64,000 bases of DNA from Arthrobacter roseus (GTDB lineage: Bacteria; Actinomycetota; Actinomycetes; Actinomycetales; Micrococcaceae). Positions 18,129 through 27,500 of the stretch are shown here, piece by piece. The notes under the pieces were generated by a model. That model made no database searches. It saw only the letters and a list, made by a program, of their open reading frames with translations, and was not told the DNA's origin. The position numbers and the translations under genes are program-made. The DNA lies in contig NZ_JAFBCU010000001.1 in assembly GCF_016907875.1 (NCBI RefSeq), forward strand, positions 620,001 to 684,000, given 5' to 3'. Numbering within the stretch: position 1 is the first letter of the stretch; every line of letters starts with the position of its first letter.

Positions 18129-18887
18129 TTAGGGTGTCGGCACCGGCATGGGTGCTGGTGCTGGTTCGTTGCAGACGTCGGGCACGGAGAGGGTGCGCCC
18201 GTCCGTGGTCATGATGATGAGCGAGGTTCCCTCGCACGTCGAGGATTCGATGACCCCATCTGCTGGTGCGGGGTCTCCGGGATCACCCTTGGGGCCGGGG
18301 ACGGTCGAGTCAGCGCCGTCCGTGCCGGGTGCGCCAGCAGGCCCGGGAATGGTTGAGTCCTTACCGGGAGGTCCGGGGATAAGCGAGTCCATGCCCGGTG
18401 CGCCTTGGATCCCTTGCATACCGATTTCGCCGATGATCGATTCACCGTCCGAGCCATCTTTGCCATCTTTGCCATCCTTGCCGTCTTTGGCCGGTGGAGG
18501 GTTGCGCCCGTCGATGCCGTCGCGTCCGTCTTTGCCATCCCTACCTGCGACACCGCGTGGCCCTGCATCGCCGCGTGCCGGTTCCGTGACGACACGCTCA
18601 AGCCGGAGGCATAAGTCCCGGTCGTAGATGGAAGTTTCGCCGCGTTCACAGATCGCTTGCTGCGCTTCCTGCGCTATGTCCTTCTTCTCGACCTGCTCAT
18701 TGACGACAGCATTTTGGGCGGTCTCTGTATCACCGCGTGAGATGATCCACAACCCAAGGAAGAAGAATCCGCCTATCAAGCACACCATGGCGAACGCCCA
18801 TATGGCCCAGAGTAGGTGGCTGCGCGTGTGGACGGACTTGGCGACTTCGTGTTCACGTTCCTGCTGCTCTTCTTCGTATTCACTCAC
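18129..18887 (-). CDS. membrane-anchored collagen-like protein
   Basis: A 252-residue protein. GTG 18887 overlaps the preceding stop as GTGA. The N-terminus is highly charged (SEYEEEQQEREHEV), then one membrane segment at about residues 29-52 (AIWAFAMVCLIGGFFFLGLWI). Residues of about 105-215 are Gly-X-Y repeats with typical GPRGVAGRDGKDGRDGIDG and GPPGKDS units, interrupted once by a Pro-rich stretch. The C-terminal 40 residues contain two cysteines (STCEGTSL, PDVCNEP) and end in a PAPAPMPVPTP tail. Collagen triple helices are known in phage tail fibres; a membrane-anchored one in a lysis cassette is unusual and could be a spanin-like or surface moron protein. Confidence 0.85.
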   Translation of the reverse strand: MSEYEEEQQEREHEVAKSVHTRSHLLWAIWAFAMVCLIGGFFFLGLWIISRGDTETAQNAVVNEQVEKKDIAQEAQQAICERGETSIYDRDLCLRLERVVTEPARGDAGPRGVAGRDGKDGRDGIDGRNPPPAKDGKDGKDGKDGSDGESIIGEIGMQGIQGAPGMDSLIPGPPGKDSTIPGPAGAPGTDGADSTVPGPKGDPGDPAPADGVIESSTCEGTSLIIMTTDGRTLSVPDVCNEPAPAPMPVPTP

Positions 18888-19141
18888 AGCGCGCCCTCCG
18901 TCCAATGTGTCGGTACCGGGTTAATGTCATTGGCAATAAGCTGTTCCCGCCATGCTGTTGCGTCGGCTCGGAGTCGCCGCGTCTCAGCTTCCAACGCCGC
19001 TATCCGTGCCTTCATATGCTCTAGCAATGCCGTCTCCCGATCCTTGCGTTTAGTGTCGGCCCGCTTGATGAGGAAGCCGAGCCCAGCACCGACGACCGTG
19101 AGGGCACCGCCGATGGCTGTGATGATTGCTGCAATTTCCAC
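18884..19141 (-). CDS. small membrane protein with coiled coil (holin-like)
   Basis: An 85-residue protein with an N-terminal membrane helix (IAAIITAIGGALTVVGAGLGFLI, residues 3-25) and a long charged helix (KDRETALLEHMKARIAALEA) that looks like a coiled coil. GTG 19141 has GGAGGA seven bases upstream. It is the first gene of the minus-strand lysis cassette and is coupled to the collagen-like gene. Topology resembles small holin or LysB-type accessory proteins; function unproven. Confidence 0.75.
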   Translation of the reverse strand: MEIAAIITAIGGALTVVGAGLGFLIKRADTKRKDRETALLEHMKARIAALEAETRRLRADATAWREQLIANDINPVPTHWTEGAL

Positions 19142-19185
19142 ACGTTAGTCCTCCCCAGATGGCGGTTGTGCACTTCTGACCCCGC

Positions 19186-19214
19186 TTGCATTGTCGCTAG
19201 GGGTTTACTATGGT
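19186..19214 (+). promoter_or_regulatory. promoter of the plus-strand HTH cassette (leaderless)
   Basis: TTGCAT (19186-19191), 17 bases, TATGGT (19209-19214), six bases, then GTG at 19221. Confidence 0.6.
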
Positions 19215-19220
19215 TAGCGC

Positions 19221-19412
19221 GTGAGTAAAACAGCACTGGCGCGTGAGGCACAAAACAAACTCAACGCCGCCAATCAGAACTTCACCCGAGCAGCAGCCGA
19301 ACGTGACCACGCTGTAAGGGATGCACGAAATTCCGGGGTGAGCGCAACGGAATTGGCGGCCCACCTTGGACTATCCCGGCAGCAAATCCACAAAATCATC
19401 AAGGGAGCATGA
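19221..19412 (+). CDS. small helix-turn-helix protein
   Basis: A 63-residue protein with an N-terminal helical half (ALAREAQNKLNAANQNF) and a C-terminal HTH (GVSATELAAHLGLSRQQIHK). GTG 19221 is six bases after a TATGGT box. It is plus-strand, opposite to all surrounding late genes, with its own promoter, which is the layout of a lysogenically expressed moron. The target is unknown; sigma-70 region 4-like or Xre-like binding is possible. Confidence 0.75.
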   Translation: MSKTALAREAQNKLNAANQNFTRAAAERDHAVRDARNSGVSATELAAHLGLSRQQIHKIIKGA

Positions 19413-19414
19413 CC

Positions 19415-19573
19415 ATGGGAAAGAAACTATTGGAGTTGACCGCCGAATACATCGCACTACGCGACAATGCGGGGACTTACCCAGACCTAATCAGTGGCGA
19501 AGAGTCTGCAGTACGCCTTGACGCAATCGCCGAAGAATACGAACAAGCAATCCGCCAACTATTAGGGAAGTAG
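19415..19573 (+). CDS. small acidic protein, 52 aa, second gene of the HTH cassette
   Basis: ATG 19415 begins two bases after the HTH gene stop, with AAGGGAG upstream. The product is MGKKLLELTAEYIALRD..., acidic and helical (RLDAIAEEYEQAIRQLLGK). It ends at TAG 19571-19573, overlapping the convergent tail gene by 12 bases. Function unknown; pairing with an HTH protein suggests a small regulatory or toxin/antitoxin-like unit (inference). Confidence 0.65.
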   Translation: MGKKLLELTAEYIALRDNAGTYPDLISGEESAVRLDAIAEEYEQAIRQLLGK

Positions 19574-21469
19574 AACGTCTGCCATGACGTCGTGTAGATC
19601 GAAGTACCCCTTGGAGTTAGGGTGCCACTGGTCATAGTAGAAATCCTGCGCTGCAGCAACGGGTCGGCTGATCCAGTGCGCAGTGAGGTCCACGAGAGGC
19701 ACCCGGTACATATCGGCTACCCTATAAACTGCTGGGCAGTAGTCCTTGACCCATGTAGTCCTCGTTGGATCCTCCACGGGTGTCCCGAGAACCAATACAA
19801 CATCCTTGCCCGCAGATGTGGCCTCCGACACCATGTTCCCAAGGTTCGATTCTAGGGTTCCTGCGGTCGAACCATGGATGAGCTCATTTGCCCCGAGTTC
19901 AATGATTGCGGCGTCGGCTGCCCAGTTTGAGAAGACATTGTTATAGCCGTTATAGAAGCGCTGCGATGATGTGAAGTAATCGCTACGCCAATCAGCGGCC
20001 CACGATCCCGAGTACCCAAAATTACCTACCCGCAGCCCGGTAGTGGCGTGAACGGATACACCGAGTAGGTATGCCGCGGCTGTTGTCGTGCTGGTAATAA
20101 CAACGGTGTGGTTCGTGTTTGCCAGCCCGCCAACGGTAGTAATTTGAATAGCACCAACGCCAGTCGGGGTGATTGTCACGGGCGCAGATCCGTCAATGCT
20201 GTAGGTGACTGCCGAACCGTTGCCGAACGTGTAAATTTCCACATTTGTCCCCGCCGTGGTGGACGCATAGGTGTACTGCTTCCCAGCAACAACGCAACGT
20301 CGGTGGAGTTGCATATTAGAGCGGGGTGCGCCAATGGAGGCCCATTCAGGATCAAGCGTCACTCGCGCATCAGTCGTGGTGTTATTTACCGCAGGCACCA
20401 TCCCGGCAGACGAAACTCCAGATTGCGCTGAACGCTGCTGGAATAGGCGAACGTTGTCTACAACCCCAGGAACTCCGCCTTGCCCGGCAACAATGGAATG
20501 CCCAAGCCACGCCAACCGAAATGAACCCTCGCCATCTAAAGCCTTTTGGATTCGACGCCGCAATGGTTCCACCGTGGCACCATCAGGCAAGTAGAGCCTT
20601 CTATCCCGCGAGTAGCGCCCGGCGCTCACCCCAGCGTGGGTGGGTGCGTTGGTGAATGGCGCGCCAAATTCGGGAGTAGTAATGGCGGCCACTGTTGCGG
20701 AGGAATCCGGGGCACCCTCCCAATAAGCATCGCCTCTCGTCCCATCGAAGTAACCGAAGACTCTTGAGTCAAGGGTGACGATTGCCGCGCTAACGTCGAG
20801 TGTGTCATTCGTGGAGTATGGCGCCCCGGCGCTGTTCACTGCAGCGCCTATTCTGATGAATGCGGTCCCTGTTGGTGCGGTGTATCCATTGACGTCGAGG
20901 CGTGTCCATTGGTTCGGCGACACCTGGTAGAGACGATTGTAAACGTTTGCTCCCAGTTGGGTTCCAGCCTCGTTGTAGAAGGAGAGCGTGGCACCCATGA
21001 TATTTGGAATCGAAGACCGGACCCAGATTGACCCTGAGTACATAGCCTCACTGGTCGCGGGTGACGCAACAGATCGAATGATCGCAGCGTAATTGGTGGC
21101 GGCAGTAGTCCACTTGTGCCGGATGTAAGCCACCTTAGACGGGGCTGTTTGGTCGAGTACAAAAGACCGATCCCCAACTCCACCGGCTCCCCAAGATACC
21201 AACCATGATGGGGATGCAGTATTCGGCCCAGGGTTGATTACTATATTCCTTGCTACACCCAGCGGGGATGAATCAATCCTAGCGACCCTTACTGCTTCCG
21301 TGTTGTCCATCGCGGACCCCTCAACCCGCGCACCTTCGACCGTGATTGCATCATTCGCCGATAATGCCAGCGACTTCATGTCATCCGCGAGCTTCCCCTC
21401 TACGCTGTCCTTTTTGATGAAGTCCCCAGCGAGCGGGTACTGGATGCCGCCTGTGGTGTAATCGGGCAT
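19562..21469 (-). CDS. tail receptor-binding protein with C-terminal SGNH/GDSL esterase domain
   Basis: A 635-residue virion protein, last of the tail operon, with ribosome binding site GGGAGG. Residues 1-70 look like a tail-attachment segment; about 75-260 resemble a jelly-roll carbohydrate-binding domain (SWLVSWGAGGVGDRSFVLD). Residues of about 315-635 are an SGNH hydrolase: block I WLGHSIVAG with S325, block III GANE with N528, and block V DQWH with D613 and H616. Such domains remove O-acetyl or ester groups from cell-surface polysaccharide. The block I glycine-aspartate-serine is GHS here, a tolerated variant in SGNH tail proteins. It is probably the host-range determinant. Confidence 0.85.
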   Translation of the reverse strand: MPDYTTGGIQYPLAGDFIKKDSVEGKLADDMKSLALSANDAITVEGARVEGSAMDNTEAVRVARIDSSPLGVARNIVINPGPNTASPSWLVSWGAGGVGDRSFVLDQTAPSKVAYIRHKWTTAATNYAAIIRSVASPATSEAMYSGSIWVRSSIPNIMGATLSFYNEAGTQLGANVYNRLYQVSPNQWTRLDVNGYTAPTGTAFIRIGAAVNSAGAPYSTNDTLDVSAAIVTLDSRVFGYFDGTRGDAYWEGAPDSSATVAAITTPEFGAPFTNAPTHAGVSAGRYSRDRRLYLPDGATVEPLRRRIQKALDGEGSFRLAWLGHSIVAGQGGVPGVVDNVRLFQQRSAQSGVSSAGMVPAVNNTTTDARVTLDPEWASIGAPRSNMQLHRRCVVAGKQYTYASTTAGTNVEIYTFGNGSAVTYSIDGSAPVTITPTGVGAIQITTVGGLANTNHTVVITSTTTAAAYLLGVSVHATTGLRVGNFGYSGSWAADWRSDYFTSSQRFYNGYNNVFSNWAADAAIIELGANELIHGSTAGTLESNLGNMVSEATSAGKDVVLVLGTPVEDPTRTTWVKDYCPAVYRVADMYRVPLVDLTAHWISRPVAAAQDFYYDQWHPNSKGYFDLHDVMADVLLP

Positions 21470-21489
21470 ATTTGCCTCCCAGAAATAGG

Positions 21490-21520
21490 GGAAGCCTACA
21501 CCAATGCGGTGTAGGCTTCC
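21490..21520 (-). terminator. hairpin between tail genes
   Basis: A 13-bp perfect stem (GGAAGCCTACACC/GGTGTAGGCTTCC) with a five-base loop lies between the 740-aa tail gene stop and the ribosome binding site of the SGNH gene. It lacks a strong T-run, so partial termination or mRNA protection is likely. Confidence 0.65.
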
Positions 21521-21533
21521 TGTGAGTTATGCC

Positions 21534-23756
21534 TTAGACGGCGTCGTTGAATTGCGTGTATGACTGTGTGAGCGGTTCGAGTAGACTCCACTGCTGGTAG
21601 GTGAGATCCCCGCCAGCGTCGTTGAACTCCGCGTAGGTCGTGAATGTTGATACTGCGCTGATGATCCGAACCCCTAGTGATTGTGTGAATGACTTGCCCG
21701 CCCCGTTGTCAATCCCGACGATCAAGCATTGGAGCTCGACGCCCATAAGTGAAGGCGAGCTAATCGTGATGACGTCGCCGAGTTGCCGGCGCGGATCGTA
21801 ACCAACCCTCATGCCCGTAATGACTGCACCGGGTTTCGTCACTTGATCAGCAATAAAGTCAGCCACCCGTTGAATGACTATCGTGTTATCTTCGCGTGCC
21901 AACCATGGGCCAGTGTCGTGGACCAACTCCGGTGCATAGCTCGGGCCGGTGATCGTAGACGTGTAGGTCTCACCCGCCCAATCCGTGCGTGCGAATGAGC
22001 GAACGAATGGGAACGGTTCATTGAGCCACCGCTGCCAAATCGTAGTGCTGGCTTTCGGGTATCGCAGCTCCATGACGTTACCGGCAGGCAATGTCGTTAC
22101 CTCGTGGGTAAGCTTCAGTGTTCCCGGCGTGATCTGCTCTAGCGACGTGATGAGGTATGGCTCACCGAGAGTGTCTGTTGTACCATCGGTTGCTACCCCG
22201 CCAGTCACCGACCCGACACCCTTATTGGAGTTCGCCGCACTGCCCGCATCACCAAGCTCAGGCATGTTGAAAGAAATGCCGATCCAGTCTTCATCCGTGC
22301 CTGGACTGATCAGCTCTGTTGTTTTCTGGCCCGACTCAAGTGTTTGGCTTCCGCCTTGATAGCAGAGCCGGTTCTGGTAGATGGACAAGTCAATGAACGG
22401 CTTGTGGTAATCAATGCTCACGAGGGAGCGGACAGACAAGAGGTCATCTGACCATGAGAGTGATCGAATATCATCTAAGGTCGTGATGGTCTGCACTGGT
22501 GCACGATTCCGCAGGACGTCCGATTGGATAACGCGGAATACGCCAGCCTCGTCAATATGTGTTGCGGTCAATGCGGCGTTGGATATCTCGTCAATGAGCT
22601 TCCGTGAAGTCGTAGGCTTGATGACCGGAGCGGCGTCAATGAGGCCAGCGAAACTCAGCGATAGATCCATGACCGCAGTCGGCTTGTAGTTCACCGGATT
22701 GAACTCAGTGGATGTGTTCGGGTAGCAGACCTGGAACCCCGCGAGGCGTGACGCAGTATCACCGGAAAAGGTCACCAAGTCCATGATGGTGGTGCCTGGA
22801 ATCGTGGCCGTGCCTGTCGCCGTCGTACCGGTGTCGGTTCGCAGCGTCCAGACGCCAGCCTTTATCAGCAGAGACACGGTGACGGCTGAGCCCATTACAA
22901 GACTGCAAACTTCCACGCCATTTAGGCGAGCAAAGACCGTCCGTGATCCGGCAACTGCGAGCTGCACCACAGAACTGCCGTAGATGACGTTCATGTTTGC
23001 ATTTCCGTTATGATCCGGGGCCACCATGAACGTCAACTCGACCGGGCTCGACGGAGCTTCCCTGATGCGAGGCCCAACCTCGACTAGGAAGTTAGCAGCA
23101 GACAAACCCCACGGTGCAGGCCAGAACGCGGCGTGAGATGTTCCACCCGAAAGATCCGAGGCAACCGTCAGGGTGCCATCCTCGGGCCACATTGAGAACT
23201 GCGCCGGAATGCTAACCGCTGCTCGTGCTTCCTTTGGTGGTGTCGCATAGAACCCGGCACGACGTAGAGCCGCATCCAAATAGTAGGCGTACCCCAGACC
23301 AATGCCACGCCGGACCCCACCGTTATCCCGTGGCGGCATAATCCGCAGTAACGCATCATGTGAGAATCGGGTATTCAGGTTGTCGATGTCATCCACGATG
23401 GTGGACTGTGCCGACTTGCCAACATCACCGCTCGTCGTGTCGATGCGCCCGGTGAACTGGATCCACTCAGTGGCGGTATCGCCCGCGTAAATCTCCACGC
23501 GGTCACCAGACTTTGGCAGCCAGCCCGTCGAGGCATTCCACGGATTCGCGGACCGCTCGGACACGTCCGGACCAGTTTTCCACGCGATTGTGCCGGTTGC
23601 CTGTGTGATGCCCGAGACCGCCATGACCTGATCTGGAAGATCGCCGGAGAGCTCACGCGTGATGCTCCAAGTCTTGTGCTCGCGCTGAATGCCGTTGACC
23701 AGGACTCGGGACGTGTATGACTGAACATCTGAGGTAGCGAGAGTTCCAGCCTGCAT
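21534..23756 (-). CDS. minor tail protein, 740 aa
   Basis: The position directly after the Dit-like gene and the size fit the siphophage tail hub/tip protein. It begins MQAGTLATSDVQSYTSRVLV; internal parts include ITRELSGDLPDQVMAVSG and a C-terminal region about MRVGYDPRRQLGDVITISSP that suggests a hub fold. It may correspond to a Tal-like baseplate protein that links the tube to the receptor-binding protein encoded next. No catalytic motif is recognised. Confidence 0.8.
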   Translation of the reverse strand: MQAGTLATSDVQSYTSRVLVNGIQREHKTWSITRELSGDLPDQVMAVSGITQATGTIAWKTGPDVSERSANPWNASTGWLPKSGDRVEIYAGDTATEWIQFTGRIDTTSGDVGKSAQSTIVDDIDNLNTRFSHDALLRIMPPRDNGGVRRGIGLGYAYYLDAALRRAGFYATPPKEARAAVSIPAQFSMWPEDGTLTVASDLSGGTSHAAFWPAPWGLSAANFLVEVGPRIREAPSSPVELTFMVAPDHNGNANMNVIYGSSVVQLAVAGSRTVFARLNGVEVCSLVMGSAVTVSLLIKAGVWTLRTDTGTTATGTATIPGTTIMDLVTFSGDTASRLAGFQVCYPNTSTEFNPVNYKPTAVMDLSLSFAGLIDAAPVIKPTTSRKLIDEISNAALTATHIDEAGVFRVIQSDVLRNRAPVQTITTLDDIRSLSWSDDLLSVRSLVSIDYHKPFIDLSIYQNRLCYQGGSQTLESGQKTTELISPGTDEDWIGISFNMPELGDAGSAANSNKGVGSVTGGVATDGTTDTLGEPYLITSLEQITPGTLKLTHEVTTLPAGNVMELRYPKASTTIWQRWLNEPFPFVRSFARTDWAGETYTSTITGPSYAPELVHDTGPWLAREDNTIVIQRVADFIADQVTKPGAVITGMRVGYDPRRQLGDVITISSPSLMGVELQCLIVGIDNGAGKSFTQSLGVRIISAVSTFTTYAEFNDAGGDLTYQQWSLLEPLTQSYTQFNDAV

Positions 23757-23759
23757 CGG

Positions 23760-24575
23760 TTACCCCACTTCTTGGATGGTGAACGATGGCGACGAGTAGC
23801 GGCCATAGCCAGGTTCTCGCAGAGCGAGGATCACCTGACGGGAAAGTCCGTGGATAACAGCCTTGCTGCAGCCATTGCCCGCTGACCACTCGAACAAGCC
23901 GTCTGTCCAAGTGATCGCCGGACGTTCACCTTGACTAGTATTGACGCCCAGTACGCGGCATGAGGCTGCACCAGCTGGAGCCGTAGCTGTCACCCATGAG
24001 CGGACCACTATCCCCGCCGTAGCGGTCACCGTAGACGTCACGAAAGCCCCGAGCCAATTGCCGCTGGAGTCGTAGAAGTAGAGCCGAGCAGCAGCACCAG
24101 CGCCGCGCACATAAGCGGACGCGGTGACTGGCTCGCCGGGGATGACCGGCGTGTAGTCGAAGCCGAAATACATTAGTGAGGCGGGCGTGCTGTTTACATA
24201 GGAACGCCCAGCCCAACCATCCGGAGTTTCCACCGGACCGCCAGCTGATTCATTCGCGCCATAGATGACAGACGGATCGCAAGAGGCTTGCTCCGGGGTG
24301 AGCATGTTCGTAACTGGGGTATCAGTTGAGATCCACAAGAACGGACCGTGGCCCCACTCACCGTCAGCAAACGCCATGAGCGCACCGACGTCGGCAGGGG
24401 TTGCAACCCCAATATCAACTGCCCACCGCCTGCGCCCACGAAACGCCCGAGACTGCGCCTTGACACGGCCCTCTAGCGTCTGCTCAAACGTGAATGTATC
24501 CTCCGGTGCCTGTGCTTCCCCGGACGGGCATTTCAGTTCAACCAGACGGCCCAACTGGCCCAAGTAGACGCTCAT
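23760..24575 (-). CDS. distal tail (Dit-like) minor tail protein
   Basis: A 271-residue protein immediately downstream of the tape measure gene, overlapping it by four bases. The N-terminus (MSVYLGQLGRLVELKCPSG) and the segment RAFRGRRRWAVDIGVATPAD resemble distal tail proteins of actinophages; the middle has a beta-rich insert (ASAYVRGAGAAARLYFYD) like a carbohydrate-binding module. Role: adaptor between tail tube and tip. Confidence 0.8.
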   Translation of the reverse strand: MSVYLGQLGRLVELKCPSGEAQAPEDTFTFEQTLEGRVKAQSRAFRGRRRWAVDIGVATPADVGALMAFADGEWGHGPFLWISTDTPVTNMLTPEQASCDPSVIYGANESAGGPVETPDGWAGRSYVNSTPASLMYFGFDYTPVIPGEPVTASAYVRGAGAAARLYFYDSSGNWLGAFVTSTVTATAGIVVRSWVTATAPAGAASCRVLGVNTSQGERPAITWTDGLFEWSAGNGCSKAVIHGLSRQVILALREPGYGRYSSPSFTIQEVG

Positions 24576-27500
24576 AGACGCAGCTCCTTACGGCCAACAA
24601 TGTTCGCTTGTGCTACGTCCCTATTGCCGATCCGAAGATTAGCAATGACCGGCTTGGCGTTGATTAGTGAAGCTAGACGCTCATAGTCAATGGATGCACC
24701 AACCCCAGAACCACCCGCATAAGCCGGCGACATTGGCGCGTAACCACTTGATACTCGACCGCCACCAGCGAGCGCTGGGATGGAAGACAAGCGCGGGTCG
24801 TCACGATGGATCGCCCACAGTAGACTCGAGTGCTTATTGGTCATCGCACTCGATGTGATCTGCTCTCCGCCATCCAGCAATGAAATGGGAGTGCCATTAC
24901 CTAGCACCCCAAGGATCCCGTCAGTCGTGTCAGTACCCGGCCCAGTCGTCGGCAACCGTCCACCCGTAGCGTTGCGCGGTATGCGCCCACCATTAGCGTT
25001 CCTACCTACCTGCCCCGGGCGAACGATCTCGTTGCGCTCGGTAACGTTGATGACCTTGTTCGTGTGCGTGGCGTAGGTGTTGACGCTGCGCCCATCCACA
25101 CGGTCAAGAGACGCCTTGAGCGCGTCGGCCTCGATGCGTGCATACGCTTCCATGTACGACGAAACAGATGCGCCCTCAGGGATGCCCAGCACCCGCGCTG
25201 TCGTCTTATCTGCCTCATTGCGTGCAGCCGACGACATGTAGGAGTCGATAGCCTCGGACTCAGGAATACCCAACGCCGCGGCACGAGTCCGTATCGCCTC
25301 GATGAACGCCTTATCTGACATCCACGAATCGATAGTCTCCTGCTCGGGCACATCGTCAGCGGACTTCTTCGTCGCATCCGCAGTTTCTTTCGCAGCTGCC
25401 GACATGGACGATTCGATCCGCACCGAATCCGGGATGGCCTCAGCCGCTCCCGTGGTTTCCTCAGCCATACGCTTGGCGCTGTCTGACATCCACGTATCAA
25501 TCTTTGCCTCAGCCGGGATGCCCATTACGTCACGCGCCAGCGCGTCGGCCTGTTCGCCCGTAATGCCGAACTGACCCGCCGCGGTGATCAGCGAATCATA
25601 GGTGTTGCCGAGCTGTGTCTGTAGCTCTTCCTGAGTGCCCCCCGCGTCTGCCATGGCCTGCGTATTCGTCGCCGCAGCACTAGCCAGCCCGTCGAACATG
25701 GTCTCAGCGTCACGGCCAGCCTGAGTATCCCGATTGAAACCGTCCGCGGTCGCATTGAGTACGCCAGCAAGTGATCCGTTGTCCGCGATCAGCTTTTCAA
25801 TGCCGATACCGACAGCATCAATCGCTTCCTCGTACCCACGCGCTGCATCATTAGCGGAGAGGGTAAGTAGTCCGGATTCCTGCAAGACGCCAATGAATGT
25901 TTCCAGTGACGTGACAGTACCGTCAGCGGAAAGACCAACCTCTGCAAGGGCCTCTTCCATTTCCTCTGACGCTACCGCCGCTTCCTCAGCAGCGGCGGCT
26001 GCTTGCTCGGCGGCTGCTGCTTGCTTCTCAGTGGACCCAGCGGCGGCCTCCATAGCTGCAGGCACTTCACCCATCGCCCAGTTCAATAGTTCCTGGTCAG
26101 TCAGGGCAACACCAGCACCCGTAGCCAGTTCGCGCAAGCTGTTGATATATTGCGGAAAACTTTCCGCCGTAGTCTCCAGCGAAACACCAGACGCCTCTGC
26201 ATCCTCGGCAATCCTACGGAACCCATCCGCAGCTGCTTCTACATTGCCGGAAGAGACGTAACCGAGTAATGCCTCATCAATACTGGTTAGAGATTCCCGA
26301 ACCTCATTGGCTGGCCCCTTCATCCCGGTCAGTCCGTGAACCCAATCGTTCATGGTGTCACCGAATGAGAGGTCATTTACTCGGGCTACTGCATCCCCGA
26401 CCCCTCCAATATCGTCTTGGAAGTTGGCAAAATTATTTGCATTAGAGAACGTGTCACTAGAAAATACATCCTCCAAGCTCTTGCCTTCATTCTTGGCGCG
26501 GAGAAGTGCCTGTGCCATCTCTTCAGCAGATTTAGCGCCGCCGCCGAGTGAGTTATTTACAGAGGAAGCGGCCTGTAATGCAATGAATCCGACAGCGGCG
26601 ATTCCAGCAGCCTTGCCGAGCTTCCCGAGAGCGGATGTGGCCCTCGGTGCCTTGGCCCGAAGGTCGCTGATCGCACTAACCGTATCGGCTATACGAGGGA
26701 CCGCTGTAATGAACGCACCACCCAGCAGGAGTGCGCCGCCGGTTAGTCCAGCGACCACACCAACCGCAGATAGGACAGGCGTAGGAATCTTACCCACTGC
26801 GTCCACTACGTCTTCAAGGGTCTGCACGAGCCCACGGAGCGCATCGTTAGCGCCCGATCCGGCCTGCAGGAACACGGTGTCAAATGCCCCGCCCAGCTTC
26901 TCAAGGTCACCGGCTAGGTTGTCCTGCATTAATGCGGCAGTTTCAGCGGCATAGCCAGCATCCGAGACAGCTTCTTCCCACTTCTCGACGCCCTTAGAAC
27001 CCTGCTCGTACAGTACCGAGGCGGCGAGGACAGCATCGGATCCGAAAAGTGTAGCCATAGTGGAGTTACGTTGCTCTGCAGTCATGTCACCGAGCGCGGT
27101 CTGCAACTCGCCCGCATACTCGGAGAGCCCAATGAAGTCACCCTGAGAATTATAGGCCGACAACCCAAGTTCAACCATTTTATCTTTAGCTTCTTTCGAC
27201 TGCGGAGTTAGTCGCTGCAACATCGACTTGAATGATGTACCAGCACGCTCGCCAACCAAGCCAGCGGACGCGAACGCCGCCAGCCCGCCCGTGGTCTCCT
27301 CAATCGTGAGCCCGACACCATCCGCGACGAGACCAGCTTGCTTGAGTGCCTGCCCCATATCCTGAACAGAACCCTGAGCCTTGCCAGCACCAGCGGCCAA
27401 AAGGTCGGCAATGTGAGGAATATCCTCACCGGAAAGACCAAACTGCGTCATGGCAGTAGAGGCCAGCTCCGCAGCCTCGCCAACCTCCAGCGACCCCGCA

